Shown here: in pieces, positions 1-11,408 of the stretch
Position numbering within the stretch: the first letter of the stretch is position 1
Layout: the number at the start of each line of letters is the position of its first letter
From: Umbilicaria muhlenbergii
Taxonomy: Eukaryota > Ascomycota > Lecanoromycetes > Umbilicariales > Umbilicariaceae
Direction of reading: 5' to 3'
DNA: 64,000 bases
Assembly (NCBI GenBank): GCA_000611775.1
Contig: KK106984.1
Coordinates: forward strand, 3,945,341 to 4,009,340
Notes under the pieces: model-generated
Database searches by the model: none
What the model saw: only the letters and a program-made list of their open reading frames with translations
What the model was told of the DNA's origin: nothing
Program-made: the position numbers and the translations under genes

Positions 1-2400
1 GTTCATTCATGACTTTCTCAGGATAATATCATGCTGACTTAAATTTATTATCAACATAAAAACAGTAATCTCCTTATGCTTCTTCAGATGTAGGTCAAAA
101 TAAATGACATGAGTAATTTTTTCTTTGATGAGGTTCTCATCAAATTCATGTACATTTTTCAGTTTAAATAATGAAACTGGCTTCAGCCTGAGCCTGTCAC
201 AGATCATGAGAATCAATTAAGTGTGAATAAGAAAATATACTGTACAATCAGTGTTTATCAATGCCTGAAAGGGTATGAGAAAGCCTTGAGAGTAAAGAGA
301 GCAAATCATAATGAATGATCATAATGTGAAAAGCTCAAGGTCATCACTCAGACTGTTCAGATCATTTAAAACATTCAGATTATTTAAATAATGTTTATTA
401 AGGTTCAGCAAAGAGTTCATGCTGCACAGGGAAATTAATTCACTCTTAATCATGACTTTGATAAAGGTTATTCATTTTCTGACTCAAAGTTAAAGTTTTT
501 TTAATTAATATTCACATGAAGTTCATTCACAGACCTGTCATGTCAGAAGAAAGATGATGATTATTAAACATGCTGAGAGCATTCACTGATGAAGTGCTTA
601 AAGCAGTGACAGATATAACAGTTCTCATTCTTCTCATTAATTAAATGTTATGAGTTGATTGAGATCCTTCAATTGTTTGAACTGTTTAAACTGTTCAGAG
701 GTGTGATGAAATACATTATGAGTTGAGTGACAGATATCTTAAATGTGACTCATTTATACCTCTTTAAGCAGTTTGCTACAATATTAATGTTAACATCTTT
801 TCAGTTCTTCACTGCTCAAGTGACATGTTGTTTATTATTCAGGTAAATGAGGTAAGTCTTCATGATTAATAATGAATTAAGCTGAATCATTTGAGATGAC
901 AGAGCAACTTGAAGATGAGGAGAGATTTTATCTTTGAGATCATTCATACATTAAGTTTCATCATACTCAAGGAAGGTGAAAAGGTGATGAAACTCAACAT
1001 AAAAGTCTGAAAATTACTTTAATCCTTGAATAAACTTAATATAAGCTTGATGATAATTCCTCTGCTTATTTAAGTCTTCATATATTTCCCTCAAGTCCTT
1101 CAAGATTTCATTCATGTTATGATAAAGATCTGCAACTGAGAATTCATATGATGAACAGAACTCAGTGTGTTGAGTGATCTTTTCACTTAATTAAAACAAC
1201 ATGTACCTCATACAAGCAATCTCAGTCAGGTAATGATCTTCATTAACATTTAATTTAATCTTCATCTTGCTTACTCAATTCTTTTATGTAGGTTCAGAAC
1301 TGTCATTTAAAAAAAAGAATCAAGAAGCTTCTGTGAACACTTATCATTATTTAAAATATTTAAACTGTTTGAAATGTTTAAAGAATAAATGTCTTCTCAT
1401 TCAGTTCATTGCCTTTTCTTTCAAAGGTGATATTTGATGTTTAAAGTGATAAAGCTGACACTGAGAAAAATCATACAACATTGTTCCTTCATGAGGGCAT
1501 TTGTAAGAGAGTTTTTTTCAGTCATAAGATTACTGACTTGTTCACTGATTTTCATGCTTAGGTCTCACTGTTCATGTAGTGTGTTGAAGATTTTTAAAAA
1601 CTGCTTTGATTTAACCTCTGCTCAGCGCTGAAGCTGCTCAACATTGATAATGTTATAAAGAATATCAGCGTCATCTTCATTGATTCATTCATGATGTCAT
1701 GCAGTTGAAATAAAGTACTTTCATGTCTTTCTGCTCTTCTTGAGTTCTCTGAGAGTTGCATTTAGTTTAAAGTAAATCATCTTCACATTGAGAAGAGCTT
1801 CTTCTACTTTATTTCTCTGCTCATATCAATGAAATGAACTTACTTCAGCAGCCTTTTCTTTCTGAGCCTGACTCAGTGAAACTGTACTCTCATGTGTCAT
1901 GTTGATGATTCAGTGTTGAAGATGTTTGTCTTGCAGCATTCTGCATTTAATGTTTTTCTTGACCTCTGTTTAATGTTTAGTTCAGTGATTTCTTTTGATT
2001 CAGCTCTTTCACAAGAGCAAGGTGAATGCAGATTATTTAAATTCAACTCAACTGCTTCATGAGCATTCAGTGATGATGATGACTGCACACTTATCATAAC
2101 AAGTTTTTTTGATTTAACTGCTTCATGAGCTTTCAGGTTTCTGTATGACTTGAGTAAACTGATACATATTCATATGACTTAAAAGGTGTAGTTGCAGAGA
2201 GTTGTATTACTGATGTTTTTTGAAGTCATTAATACACACAACTTAATGCCTTTCTGAACAGGTTATTTTAGTTTGACTGTCTCATGAATGTTAAAAGAAT
2301 GAGAATTAATTTAATATCAAGATCATGTAAAGCTCATCATGCAGATATGATGATTAAAAGATTAATTTTAAGAAATCATTAAGTGATGAGCAAAACTACA
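1..2400 (-). mobile_element. Ty3/Gypsy gag-protease fragment (GypA)
   Basis: Relic of a Ty3/Gypsy retrotransposon read on the minus strand and cut by the window start. Reading from high to low coordinates there is an N-terminal Gag region (about 2100-1300), a capsid-like stretch (about 1200-900), a CCHC zinc knuckle (about 620-579) and the aspartic-protease C-terminal region with its ITHVIY-type strand (216-7), which matches the protease of GypG. No LTR was recognised. The element is heavily decayed with many breaks. The upper boundary near 2.4 kb, where plus-strand GypB sequence starts, is uncertain. Confidence 0.6.
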
Positions 2401-5265
2401 TATGTGAGTGTTGCAGAATTAGCTGAACGCGCTAAGCTCAATCAGAAGTTAATGTAGGTTGCTTAATCTTATCATATTTTTAATAATCTTTAATGACACT
2501 CCTTATGCGTCATCAGTTTTATTTATGAAGAAGTCAGAAGAGGGGTGATGTTTCTGTATTAATTACTGAAAACTTAATATCATCATAAAAAAGAATAAAT
2601 ACCTCTTACCTTTAATTAAGAAGACACTGACATGACTGTTTAAAGCAAAAGTATTTATTAAGCTGAACATGAGACAGGCATTTTATCAGATAAGAATGAA
2701 GAAATCTGTTAAGAATTTAATCACTTTTCAAATGAGGTATGAATTCTATAAATATAAAATTTTATTATTCAGTCTTTGCAATGAACTCACCTTCTTTCAG
2801 AAGTACATTAATGATATTTTATTTAATTATTTAAATAATTTCTGCACAACTTATGTGAATAATATTTTAATTTACTCAGAGGATCTGTTGAAACATGATG
2901 CTCAAGTTAAAAAAGTGCTTCAACACCTTAAGGAAGCAGGTCTACAAGCAGATATAAAAAAAATAAATTTAATATTTAATTTATTAAGTTTCTGAGCTTT
3001 ATCATCAGTATTGAAGATATTATAATAAACTCAGACAAAGTTTCTGTTATTAAGAATTAATTATTATTAAAATTAATTAAGAAAATTCAGTCCTTCTTAA
3101 GATTCTGCAACTTTTATTATTGCTCATTAAAAAAATAAGGTTGAGTTATACATCTGTTGATAAAGTTGACTGCAAAAGGAGCCTGACACCTCTTAAAAGA
3201 GTTGAAAATTCAAGCTTTTAAGAAGACAAAAAAGCTTATGTTATCAGATGCTGTCTGAGCTCATTACTCACTTTATTTAAAAACTCAAATGAAGACAGAT
3301 GTTAATGATGAAGTTGTTATAAAAGTGCTCACTCAGTAACAGAAAGATGACAAGTGAAAATTTATAATTTACTTCTCAAAGATGATGTCACCTGAGGAAA
3401 TGTGATATGAGATTCACAATAAAGAAATGTTAACAGTTGTTAAAGCTTTTCAAAAATGATGTGACATGTTATTAAGCTTATAAACAGTCTCTTTTGTTGC
3501 AATTACAAATTATCATGCTCTGAAGTACTTTATCATCAAGTGATTATTTAATTCATGGCAAGCTAAATGAGTTGATATTGTGATAAACTACAACTTCAAG
3601 ATTACTTACTACTCAGGAACAGTCAACATCATTGTTGATGCTTTAATAAGAAAACACAGTGAGTTGATCACTCAGAAAGAAAAAAACATCATTATATAAA
3701 CACAACTATTTCTGAATCTTAATTGCATAATAATCACAATAGATGAGGGTTCAATGAATGTCAAGAGTGATTCACTGAATGAGGTTGAATAAGCAAAAAA
3801 TTCTTATCAGCTGATGAATTAAATTCTGCAAGTTAATCACTCTCATAAATCACTGAATCAGTATCATCAGATGACAAGAAAGAAGAAATGAGGTTAAAAA
3901 CTTCAAGACAGCCTTTTTACATGATTTAAAAAGCTCATGATGCTGAACATGAACACTTTGCAGACTCATTTAATTAATGAAGCTCATTCAACATCAGTGA
4001 TGACACACTCAGGTGAGATTAAGATGACAAAGTTATTATTAATTCAGTATTATTGATTAAATCTGTTAAATGACTGTTCTACTTTTGTTTTAAACTGTTG
4101 AACATGCTGTTGAATGCATGTATCTTGAGATAAAACCTCAAGCCTACTTCATCTGTTATCAATTGAAGATAAGTGCTGACAGCATATTTCATTCAACTTT
4201 AAATTCTTCTCATGAGACAAGAAAAGCTTTAATAACATATTTATTATTATTAATCACTTTAAAAAAAGGGTTTTCTCATTATCATGTCAGAAGACAGTTA
4301 CAGCAGCTTAAGCTGCATAATTATATATTATGAGTACATTTAAAGAATTTATGAAACACCTGAAACAACAACATCAAACTAAGGTTTTCAGTTCATCTCA
4401 GCATTCATGAATGAACTCTGCAAGCTTGTGAGGATAAAGCAAAAGCTTTTAACAGCATATCACTCACAAACTGATGAAAACACTGAGGTACTGAATTAGT
4501 ACATCAATCAACAGCTTCACTTCTTCATAAATCACTTTCAGAACAACTGATCAGATCTTTTATCAATAATGAATTTCACTTAAGTGATTTTAACTCATGA
4601 GTCTACAGGCACGTCATCTTATGAGTTAAAATTAAGATAAATCTCATGTTTACACTTTCACTGAAAAGATCATACATAGTCTTTCAACACTGTAAGAGAG
4701 CAACTGACAAGAGAAAAAGCTTAAACCTTTATTATTAAAGCTCATAACACAGTTAAATGAGCAAAGGAAAACCTAAAGTGAGTTTAAAATAAAATGACAA
4801 ATTAAGTAAATAAGCACTGAAGGAAATCAAACTTCTTCATTAAAGATTAAGTTTATGTTACTTAAAAGGGTTGAACCACTGAAAGACTTAACTTAAAGTT
4901 AAATCATCAAGTGACAGGCTCTTACTGAAGTCTCAGCATGAAAAATCACTTCTATGTTCTGAATTTACTTAAACACATGAAGATGAACAACATCTTTCAT
5001 GCTGATCATTTAAGGAAGGTGATGAATAATTTAATGCTGAATTAAATTCAGAACTCAGAGCTACTGACTGAAGTTAATGATCAGCCTGAGTACACAGTGA
5101 AAAATTTTTTAACAAGTTGAATTCACAACAATGTCTTGCAATATCAAGTGACTTGAAAGAGATATGATTCAGACTCTGAATGATATAATGCTGATGACTT
5201 TATAGAGTCACCTCAAAAGGTAAAAAATTATCATGACACTTATCTGAACAAGGCTGAGTCATTAA

Positions 5266-5937
5266 TAGGCTGTCACCGCGGGTCAGGGTGACACTGAGTC
5301 AGGCTGAGTCAGGCTGAGTCAGGTGGCAGTGTCTCAGTGATTTTGAACTCACCTTGACATGTCAGGTCAGGGCGGGTAATGAAGGCAGACACTGAGGGTA
5401 ATTAGAACACTGAGAGCCGCAATAATTAAGGCTAAACCCTTCCATAATTTAATATATTATAGAACTCAACGCGCCCGTCAATTCTATGCAAAAATCATCA
5501 AGAACAGATCGCTGCGCATTAAGTTATGTGAGTTTGAAAGTTGACACTTTCGTCAAGTTGATTGATTGATGATGTTCGCCACCGTGAACTTCAAACCCAC
5601 ACAACGCAATGCGCCGTGATCCGTTTTTGATAATTTTTGCATCAAATTGACGGGCGCATTAAGCTCTACAATTCAATAGAGTTGCAAAGAAATCAAGTCA
5701 CAATGTCATATTTAATAAGGGCATTACCTTGCGGCCTTATCTATTTTTTGAAGTTCGCGGCTCAAAAATTAAAGTATAGCGCGCGGGAGTTAACCTGATT
5801 GAGTTAGTTCAGTGTTTATGTAGGTACCTCAGGGTCAACCTGATTGACCACTGAATACCAGGTCCATGAAGGGGCTGAACTCATGAGTCAAGTCTTTGAT
5901 CATGAACCTGGCCTGACCTGACCCAAATGACAGCCTA
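5266..5937. mobile_element. Non-autonomous foldback hAT, copy 1 (hAT-F1)
   Basis: This 672-bp element has perfect 10-bp terminal inverted repeats (TAGGCTGTCA at the left, its complement at the right) and a perfect 8-bp TSD, as expected for the hAT superfamily. It encodes nothing recognisable. The interior folds on itself: 5471-5520 is an imperfect inverted repeat of 5608-5657, the stem continues inward through 5521-5543, and GAGCCGC-type segments pair further out. GTCAGG motifs repeat near both ends. Unlike its surroundings it keeps many CG doublets. It is inserted in GypB just downstream of the chromodomain. A second copy of identical length lies at 8088-8759. Confidence 0.9.
5471..5657. repeat. 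Internal hairpin of hAT-F1
   Basis: Arm 5471-5520, starting GCGCCCGTCAAT, is inversely repeated at 5608-5657, which ends ATTGACGGGCGC. The inner flanks (5521-5543 and about 5584-5607) also pair imperfectly, so a stem of roughly 70 bp can form. The same hairpin is present in copy 2. Confidence 0.85.
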
Positions 5938-6102
5938 GTCATTAAGAAGACTACAAGCTTGATTAAATGTTTACAAGTCAAATGAAGAGCTGAACCTGAT
6001 GAATGAAAACAACATGATGATCAATGAAGAATTTATGAGGCAGTTAAGATGAAGAGTTTAAGATGAAAACTGCAGACAATCCTCCTGTCTGAAGGAAAGT
6101 GA

Positions 6103-6311
6103 TGTTACAATATAATCAACTGACACTGATGAATATTGAATTACCTGATGTTAAATTAAATTGAGACTAGTGTATCTTGACACTCTGACATTTATATTAT
6201 GACTGCACTTATAAGACTGCTTCCTTCTTTGTACTTTTTTAAGTTTAAATAACTCACCTCTTGCAACAGTTTCAGGCTTATTTATGAAGTGAAATAGTTA
6301 ACTGTAATACA
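6103..6311 (+). repeat. 3' LTR of GypB (LTR-5)
   Basis: The segment starts with TGTTACA directly after a purine-rich tract and ends with TAATACA. This gives TG...CA ends with short imperfect inverted repeats, as expected of a Gypsy LTR. The flanking GTTCA (6312-6316) belongs to the interrupted GypC gag. No partner LTR is visible, so the call rests on position, ends and the polypurine tract. Confidence 0.55.
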
Positions 6312-7288
6312 GTTCATTAATGTTTAAATAAGTTGTTCAAGATGTTGAATTTATTTGAGGTTTTATGTGCTTAACAGAGTCATTTTTAACTTTTATTTTC
6401 ATATACATTATCTTCATCTGTTTAATGAAGTATTATTCATTCATTGTTAATAAGTAGTTTTTAATCTTTGTTACTCATTCATCATATTTTGAATAATCAT
6501 TGAAGAACATTAATGAATCAGAAAGCTTTAATAATCTTAATGATTCTTTAACTGTGAGTTGAGGAAAATCAGATCAAAGGGTGCTTATGATTCTTTAATT
6601 AAAATATGTTATCATATTAATTTATTTAATAACTTTTTTCTTCAGTTTCTTGTTCTTATCCTTCATGCTTTCATAATTCACTTATAGTTCTTTGTGTGCC
6701 TTTATAATAATGTCAATTTCATTCAGGGACTGCTCATGATTAATAATTAATTATCAGAGAGTAATCATTGCTTTGAAGAAATGTTCTTATAAAAGGTTGA
6801 TTAAAGTCTCTGCAGTTAAAGCAGTCAAGATTTAATTAATCAGGTTTTTATTTAAAGAAGATTATTCATTATTCACAGAAGTTAATAAAGACTCTTTAAT
6901 TCATGAGTAAACTTTATTATCAGTTTTTCTGATCATCATGATTAATTTTTAATTTTAATTTTAATTTTAATTCAGGTTCTGGTTCTGGTTTTAATTCAGT
7001 GAAAACCTTAATTCAGAATTTATTCAGAATGCCTTACAGTAGAAGATAAAAAAAGAGATTAAAATAATATCAAGATTATGCAAATTATGAATTAATACAT
7101 GTATTTTAACAGTTGACATTTAGCTACAGAGAAGAATTTTAATTTAAGAAGCAAAAGAAGAAAAGAGTGCAAAGATTAAAACTTTTATGTGCATGTTAAA
7201 CTCATTAATTTAATCACTGCTAACTCATTCAGTCATTCAGTTCAGTATCACATTCAGTTTAATACAATATTCAGGTGTAAACCTGATA
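6312..7288 (-). mobile_element. LTR-1 family Gypsy 5' end with gag (GypC)
   Basis: Minus-strand start of a Gypsy element. The LTR (7288-7068) is followed by a leader, an AATTTT-type hexamer stretch (about 6945-6990) and the coiled-coil N-terminal half of Gag (down to 6312). The same gag occurs in GypI (57318-59516) and its capsid part in GypF (32496-33082), which supports the reading. The rest is displaced by GypB. Decayed, with many breaks. Confidence 0.65.
7068..7288 (-). repeat. LTR-1, 5' LTR of GypC
   Basis: Member of the LTR-1 family, also at 33083-33345, 57064-57317, 59517-59761 and 62276-62538. In element sense it begins near the sequence equivalent to TGTCAGGTTTACAC. The central segment containing TTTAGCTACAGAGAAGAAT is shared by all copies. 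The ends are altered by C:G-to-T:A changes. Confidence 0.75.
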
Positions 7289-8011
7289 ACAGTATGATAA
7301 CTGACTTTAAGTATGTGAGTTCAATTTCAGTTTCTAGTAACTGCATTTTTGATTAATCATGCTTAATGAAGTTACATTCCCTGAGGGCAATCTTTATATG
7401 ATTAAGTACATAATTGTAATCTCATAAGCTTAAGATAATCATGTATAACACTGTTAACTCAGCCTGAGGGTCAGGCCTTTGTGAAGAGAAGATAATTATT
7501 AAGTTATAATGCACAATAATATAATTAAACTGATTAAACATGACAGTAACATCATATAAAGGTATTATTAAAAATAACAGCTGAATCAATTATCATAATA
7601 ATCTTTTAACTCAGTGAGTAACTGAGGCTGATCAACTCAGTTCTTACTTATACAGCTCAATAATATTAATGCTTAACATTAACTTAATACTCTTGAAACT
7701 TCACAAGAGCTCTGCAGACTTTTATTTTAATCTTATGAAGATGCTTCATGAGTCATTTCACTTCAATGATAATTTTATTAACTGCAGAGTACTTCATAAG
7801 TTCCTTTGCACAGCAGTAAGCATATTAAATTTAAGTATGAAGTTATAAATAATTTTAAACAGTGCTTTTTTAGTAGAAGAGTGTAAACTCATATTGTATA
7901 TAAACTCAATTAATATTAAAAGTGAGGCTCAATTGTCTTGTTGATAATTAATATAACTTTGTAAGTATTATTTTAACATGTTATTTTACTGTTTAATCTG
8001 CTCATTTATTT
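7289..8011. other. AT-rich stretch without recognised feature
   Basis: No open frame, terminal repeat or family resemblance was recognised on either strand. Composition and scarcity of CG match the mutated transposon sequence on both sides, so this is probably another decayed element rather than host DNA. Confidence 0.5.
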
Positions 8012-8087
8012 CATCCGCAACTTGGCAGCCCGCTTAAAAATAAGGTTTTAGTTAATAGTACTTTATGCGCTCAGAGCACTCTCTGAG
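8012..8087 (+). mobile_element. Truncated foldback element FB1
   Basis: The first 76 bp of the FB family, starting CATCCGCAACTTGGCAG and ending at ACTCTCTGAG, followed directly by hAT-F copy 2. In complete copies (FB2-FB4) the next bases are CAGTAAATGAGCTC, which are absent here, so FB1 is cut exactly at the hAT terminus. It retains CG doublets that FB2 and FB3 have partly lost. Confidence 0.8.
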
Positions 8088-8759
8088 TAGGCTGTCACCG
8101 CGGGTCAGGGTGACACTGAGTCAGGCTGGGTCAGGCCGGGTCAGGTGACAGTGTCTCAGTGATTTTGAACTCACCTTGACATGTCAGGTCAGGGCGGGTA
8201 ATGAAGGCAGACACTGAGGGTAATTAGGACACTGAGAGCCGCAATAATTAAGGTTAAACCCTTCCATAATTTAATATATTATAGAACTCAACGCGCCCGT
8301 CAATTCTATGCAAAAATCATCAAGAACAGATCGCTGCGCATTAAGTTATGTGAGTTTGAAAGTTGACACTTTCATCAAGTTGATTGATTGACGATGTTCG
8401 CCACCCTGAACTTCAAACCCACACAACGCAATGCGCCGCGATCCGTTTTTGATGATTTTTGCATCAAATTGACGGGCGCATTAAGCTCTACAATTCAATA
8501 GAGTTGCAAAGAAATCAAGTCACAATGTCATATTTAATAAGGGCATTACCTTGCGGCCTTATCTATTTTTTGAAGTTCGCGGCTCAAAAATTAAAGTTTA
8601 GCGCGCGGGAGTTAACCTGATTGAGTTAGTTCAGTGTCTATGTGGGTACCTCAGGGTCGACCCGGTTGGCCACTGGATACCGGGTCCGTGGAGGGGCTGA
8701 ACCCGTGAGTCAGGTCTTTAATCATGAACCTGACCTGACCTGACTCAAATGACAGCCTA
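8088..8759. mobile_element. Non-autonomous foldback hAT, copy 2 (hAT-F2)
   Basis: Same 672-bp element as at 5266-5937, with the same terminal inverted repeats and internal hairpin and only scattered, mostly transition, differences. This copy keeps slightly more CG and GG near its right end. Its flanks do not match (TCTCTGAG on the left, TTCACTGT on the right), so the TSD has been lost or one side has been rearranged. The left flank is FB1; the right flank is the unmutated island. Confidence 0.9.
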
Positions 8760-9900
8760 TTCACTGTTTTGCAGATTTTCGCAGTTTTCCTTTGAACTTT
8801 GAATTCACACCTTCACCGGTTGACTTTCCTGTGAGGAAGTGGTGTTTTTGCATTTTTTACCTTGCAATGTGACTTTTTTGATTTGCCTGTGTGTTTGCGA
8901 GAAGGTGAATGAGCTATTGTGATTATTATTCATAACAAAGTAGTTTTCCTTTGTTATGAATGCCGCCGGCGTAGGTGTAGGTGTAGTGCACTGACTACAT
9001 ACTGTTTTCAGACTTCATGTCTAACGTTATATTCATTATAATGTTTTTTTTTTTTGGTGTTTTTCTGACATTTCAGTCCTGGTGGTATTCTGAATTTACC
9101 TCAAGTTTAATATCCCTTCCTTTATAAACTCAAGCACAATTAAGAGTTTAAAGGCCTCATTTTCTATCCCTGATACTCAGAATAAGTAGCCTTTATGATT
9201 CTTAGGAATTTAAGCCTTATAAAAGCCCCTAAAATCACCTGTCACCTGGCTTAATCTGAGCTTATTCAAATAGAAAATGATATAGACTCACTGATCTTTA
9301 CTTTTTATATATGAAATGCTTGACAAGAGTTCTTTATATCTCTTGTACTCAGAATAGTGCTTTCCTCTGCAGGCTTTTTTATTAATTTGAGCTTTTTACA
9401 GTCCTTTATGTTAAACTCAAAAAGAATGACCTTTAGTATTGTAAAGCATGAAGGAAAATGCGGAAAAAGTGAAGTTTCATGATATTTTGCAAGGTGATTG
9501 ATTTAAGGTTTAGTGCTTACACTTCATCAAAATTCTCAAAAACTATGAATTGACGAGTGTTGAATAATAACAAAGGCAGAAAGCAGTGAATAACAATGTG
9601 TTTTTGATATTTTGTGATTTGTAAAAGCAGTGTAAGATAGATTTAAATTTAATTCTTACATGACAAATCAAGAAAAAAGGTGTTGTGGTTGTTGCATTGT
9701 TGTTTTTGTGATTTTTGATCATTTTTGGTGTGAGGATTGTGACAACTTTGTGATATGCTTAAATTCACCGTGCTTTTGCAACCACCGCTGGCTTTGAGAA
9801 TTGAAAAAAAGGGTTTAAGTCTCTGAACTGAGTAGTTTATGAGGCCTATGATAATGATATATTATATGTGTGGCTTGATTGCTTTTTGATTTCCTGAATT
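8760..9900. other. Unmutated, non-coding island
   Basis: A stretch of about 1.1 kb where TGG, CC/GG and CG reappear (for example CCGCCGGCG near 8963 and ACCACCGCTGG near 9781), unlike the neighbouring elements. No long open frame was seen. It contains a perfect hairpin (8928-8961), repeated GTAGGT and a T run near 9044. It may be single-copy host DNA, the 5' UTR of the following LINE, or an element present only once and thus spared repeat-directed mutation. Confidence 0.5.
8928..8961. repeat. Perfect 13-bp inverted repeat
   Basis: ATTCATAACAAAG (8928-8940) and its exact complement CTTTGTTATGAAT (8949-8961) are separated by 8 bases. It is followed at once by GCCGCCGGCGTAGGTGTAGG. A strong hairpin is possible; its function is unknown. 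Confidence 0.8.
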
Positions 9901-9928
9901 AATCTCTCACCAAGAGGCTGAAAAAGCC

Positions 9929-10261
9929 TTGAGAACTAAGTTAATAATGACTGAAAATTCACTGCATACTGCAGAATACACAGACTGTAAACTGTATGAG
10001 CAATGCATCAAATGTCAAGGATTTGACCACACACAGCATAAGTGCATGCATGAAGTCAAATGCCAAATATGCACTGAAAATCATTATATCAGGAAGCACA
10101 CGTGCTTTATTTGCAAAAATGAACAAGAAATATGCAGTCACACAATAATAAAGTGTGTAAATTGCAAAGAAAATCACCAGGCGAATAGTAAAGACTGTGA
10201 ATATTACAGAGCAGTTGAACTTTATTCAGCAGACAGAGACTCTCTAATCATAAATGAATAA
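9929..10261 (+). pseudogene. LINE ORF1 (Gag-like) C-terminal part with zinc knuckles
   Basis: A 110-residue open stretch beginning at a TTG; an internal ATG lies at 9947, but the frame probably continues from a lost upstream region, since family ORF1 proteins are much longer. It holds three Cys/His clusters typical of Tad/Jockey ORF1: C-x2-C-x4-H-x4-C (CIKCQGFDHTQHKC), a variant starting CQIC, and C-x2-C-x3-H-x6-C (CVNCKENHQANSKDC). These knuckles bind RNA in the ribonucleoprotein particle. It is the best preserved part of the LINE. The endonuclease of ORF2 follows within about 60 bp. Confidence 0.75.
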
Positions 10262-10299
10262 TATGTAGTATAAATACACAACATTCAAACACAGACCTG

Positions 10300-11030
10300 C
10301 AGGAATTATCTAAAATACAGATTTTTCAACATAACTGTAATAGATCAACAAACATCATGCAATCATGCTTAAAAGCTGCAGTGAGGAAAATAAATATTAT
10401 GTTAATTCAAGAATCATGAATTGAGTCAAATAACAGTACTATTTCACACTCAGCATTTACTAGCATTATCTCAACGTCAAAACTCAGATCATGAGTTTTA
10501 ACATTTATTACAAAAGCAAACAAAGGAATAAAATGCAAGCATAAATAAAAAATATCAAAGGATGCAGATTTACAAGCTCTGTTTATTTCTGCATCAGGTT
10601 TAAAAGAAATTCTACTGTTGAATATATATAATGAAAGGTCTCTTCAGCCTGAATTAAATACATGAACAGTAAAAAGAGTGTTAAGTTAAATAACTGCAAC
10701 ATCAAGAACTTTAGTCTGTGAAGATTTTAATGCACATCATGCATGATGAAACTCCACAATCATAGATGCAAAAAATGCAGAAAACTTATTACAATGACTG
10801 CAAATAAATCACTGTGATTTAGTCAATATACTAGACATTATGACGTTCACTAGACATATTGTAAATAGATAATATTCATCAGTTTTAAACTTAACATTTG
10901 CAACAAATCAATTAATCCTGAAAATAATTGATTGACAAGTCAATGAAGAAGTTTATACTGATTCAGATCATGAGGTTATTCAGTTTTCAATAATTACTGA
11001 AAACCTTACACTAGTGAAAAGCTCATTCAA
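10300..11030 (+). pseudogene. LINE ORF2 endonuclease domain relic
   Basis: AP-endonuclease-like domain that nicks target DNA in Tad/Jockey elements. Recognisable pieces in order: an N-terminal IMLIQES strand (about 10396), LLLNIYNE (about 10612), an EDFNAHHA segment corresponding to the family GDFNAHH (about 10721), and a C-terminal DSDHEVIQF corresponding to SDHxxI (about 10962). Several in-frame stops interrupt it, mainly TGA at Trp positions. Confidence 0.75.
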
Positions 11031-11408
11031 CGCGTCATTTAACATACAAAAAGTGGATTGAAAGAACTTCACAAAGGAATTACAGCAAAATGCAAAAGCA
11101 ATAAGTTTAAATCAGTCATTAAAACAAATGACTGAAAACTTAAGAGACTTAATTGCATAAACTGTGAAAGACAATATTCCTAGATGAAAATTATACAACA
11201 AATTCAAAGTATGATGAACAGAAAACCTCATCAGGCTAAGAAAAGAAATGTCAACAGCAAGAAGACATTACAACAAGCATGATTAATCTGAAAGACAGTG
11301 AATTAATTTCACAAAAAGCAGATCTGAGTACTTTCAAGTTATTAAAAATGCAAAACAAAAATCCTGAACAACATTTCTTACAGAAGCAAGTGAAAAAGAT
11401 GTATTTCA

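Larger units (their letters stand above)
5258..5945. repeat. 8-bp TSD pair of hAT-F copy 1
   Basis: GTCATTAA occurs at 5258-5265 and again at 5938-5945, immediately outside the two element ends. A perfect 8-bp duplication is the hallmark of hAT insertion. Confidence 0.9.
2511..6311 (+). mobile_element. Ty3/Gypsy chromovirus pol with 3' LTR (GypB)
   Basis: Plus-strand Gypsy relic lacking a visible gag. Domains in order: reverse transcriptase (about 2511-3010; AFYQIRM and the ILIYSE strand after the active site are clear), RNase H (about 3280-3700), integrase (about 3900-4720) and a C-terminal chromodomain (about 5125-5260). A foldback hAT lies just after the chromodomain. A purine-rich tract at about 6090-6102 precedes a 209-bp 3' LTR (6103-6311) that runs from TGTTACA to AATACA. 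The element sits inside the LTR-1 family gag of GypC. It is broken in many places and no 5' LTR was found. Confidence 0.7.

Noticed and set aside
8760-9900. A host gene in the unmutated island.
   Set aside because: No open frame of useful length or spliceable series was seen despite normal composition.
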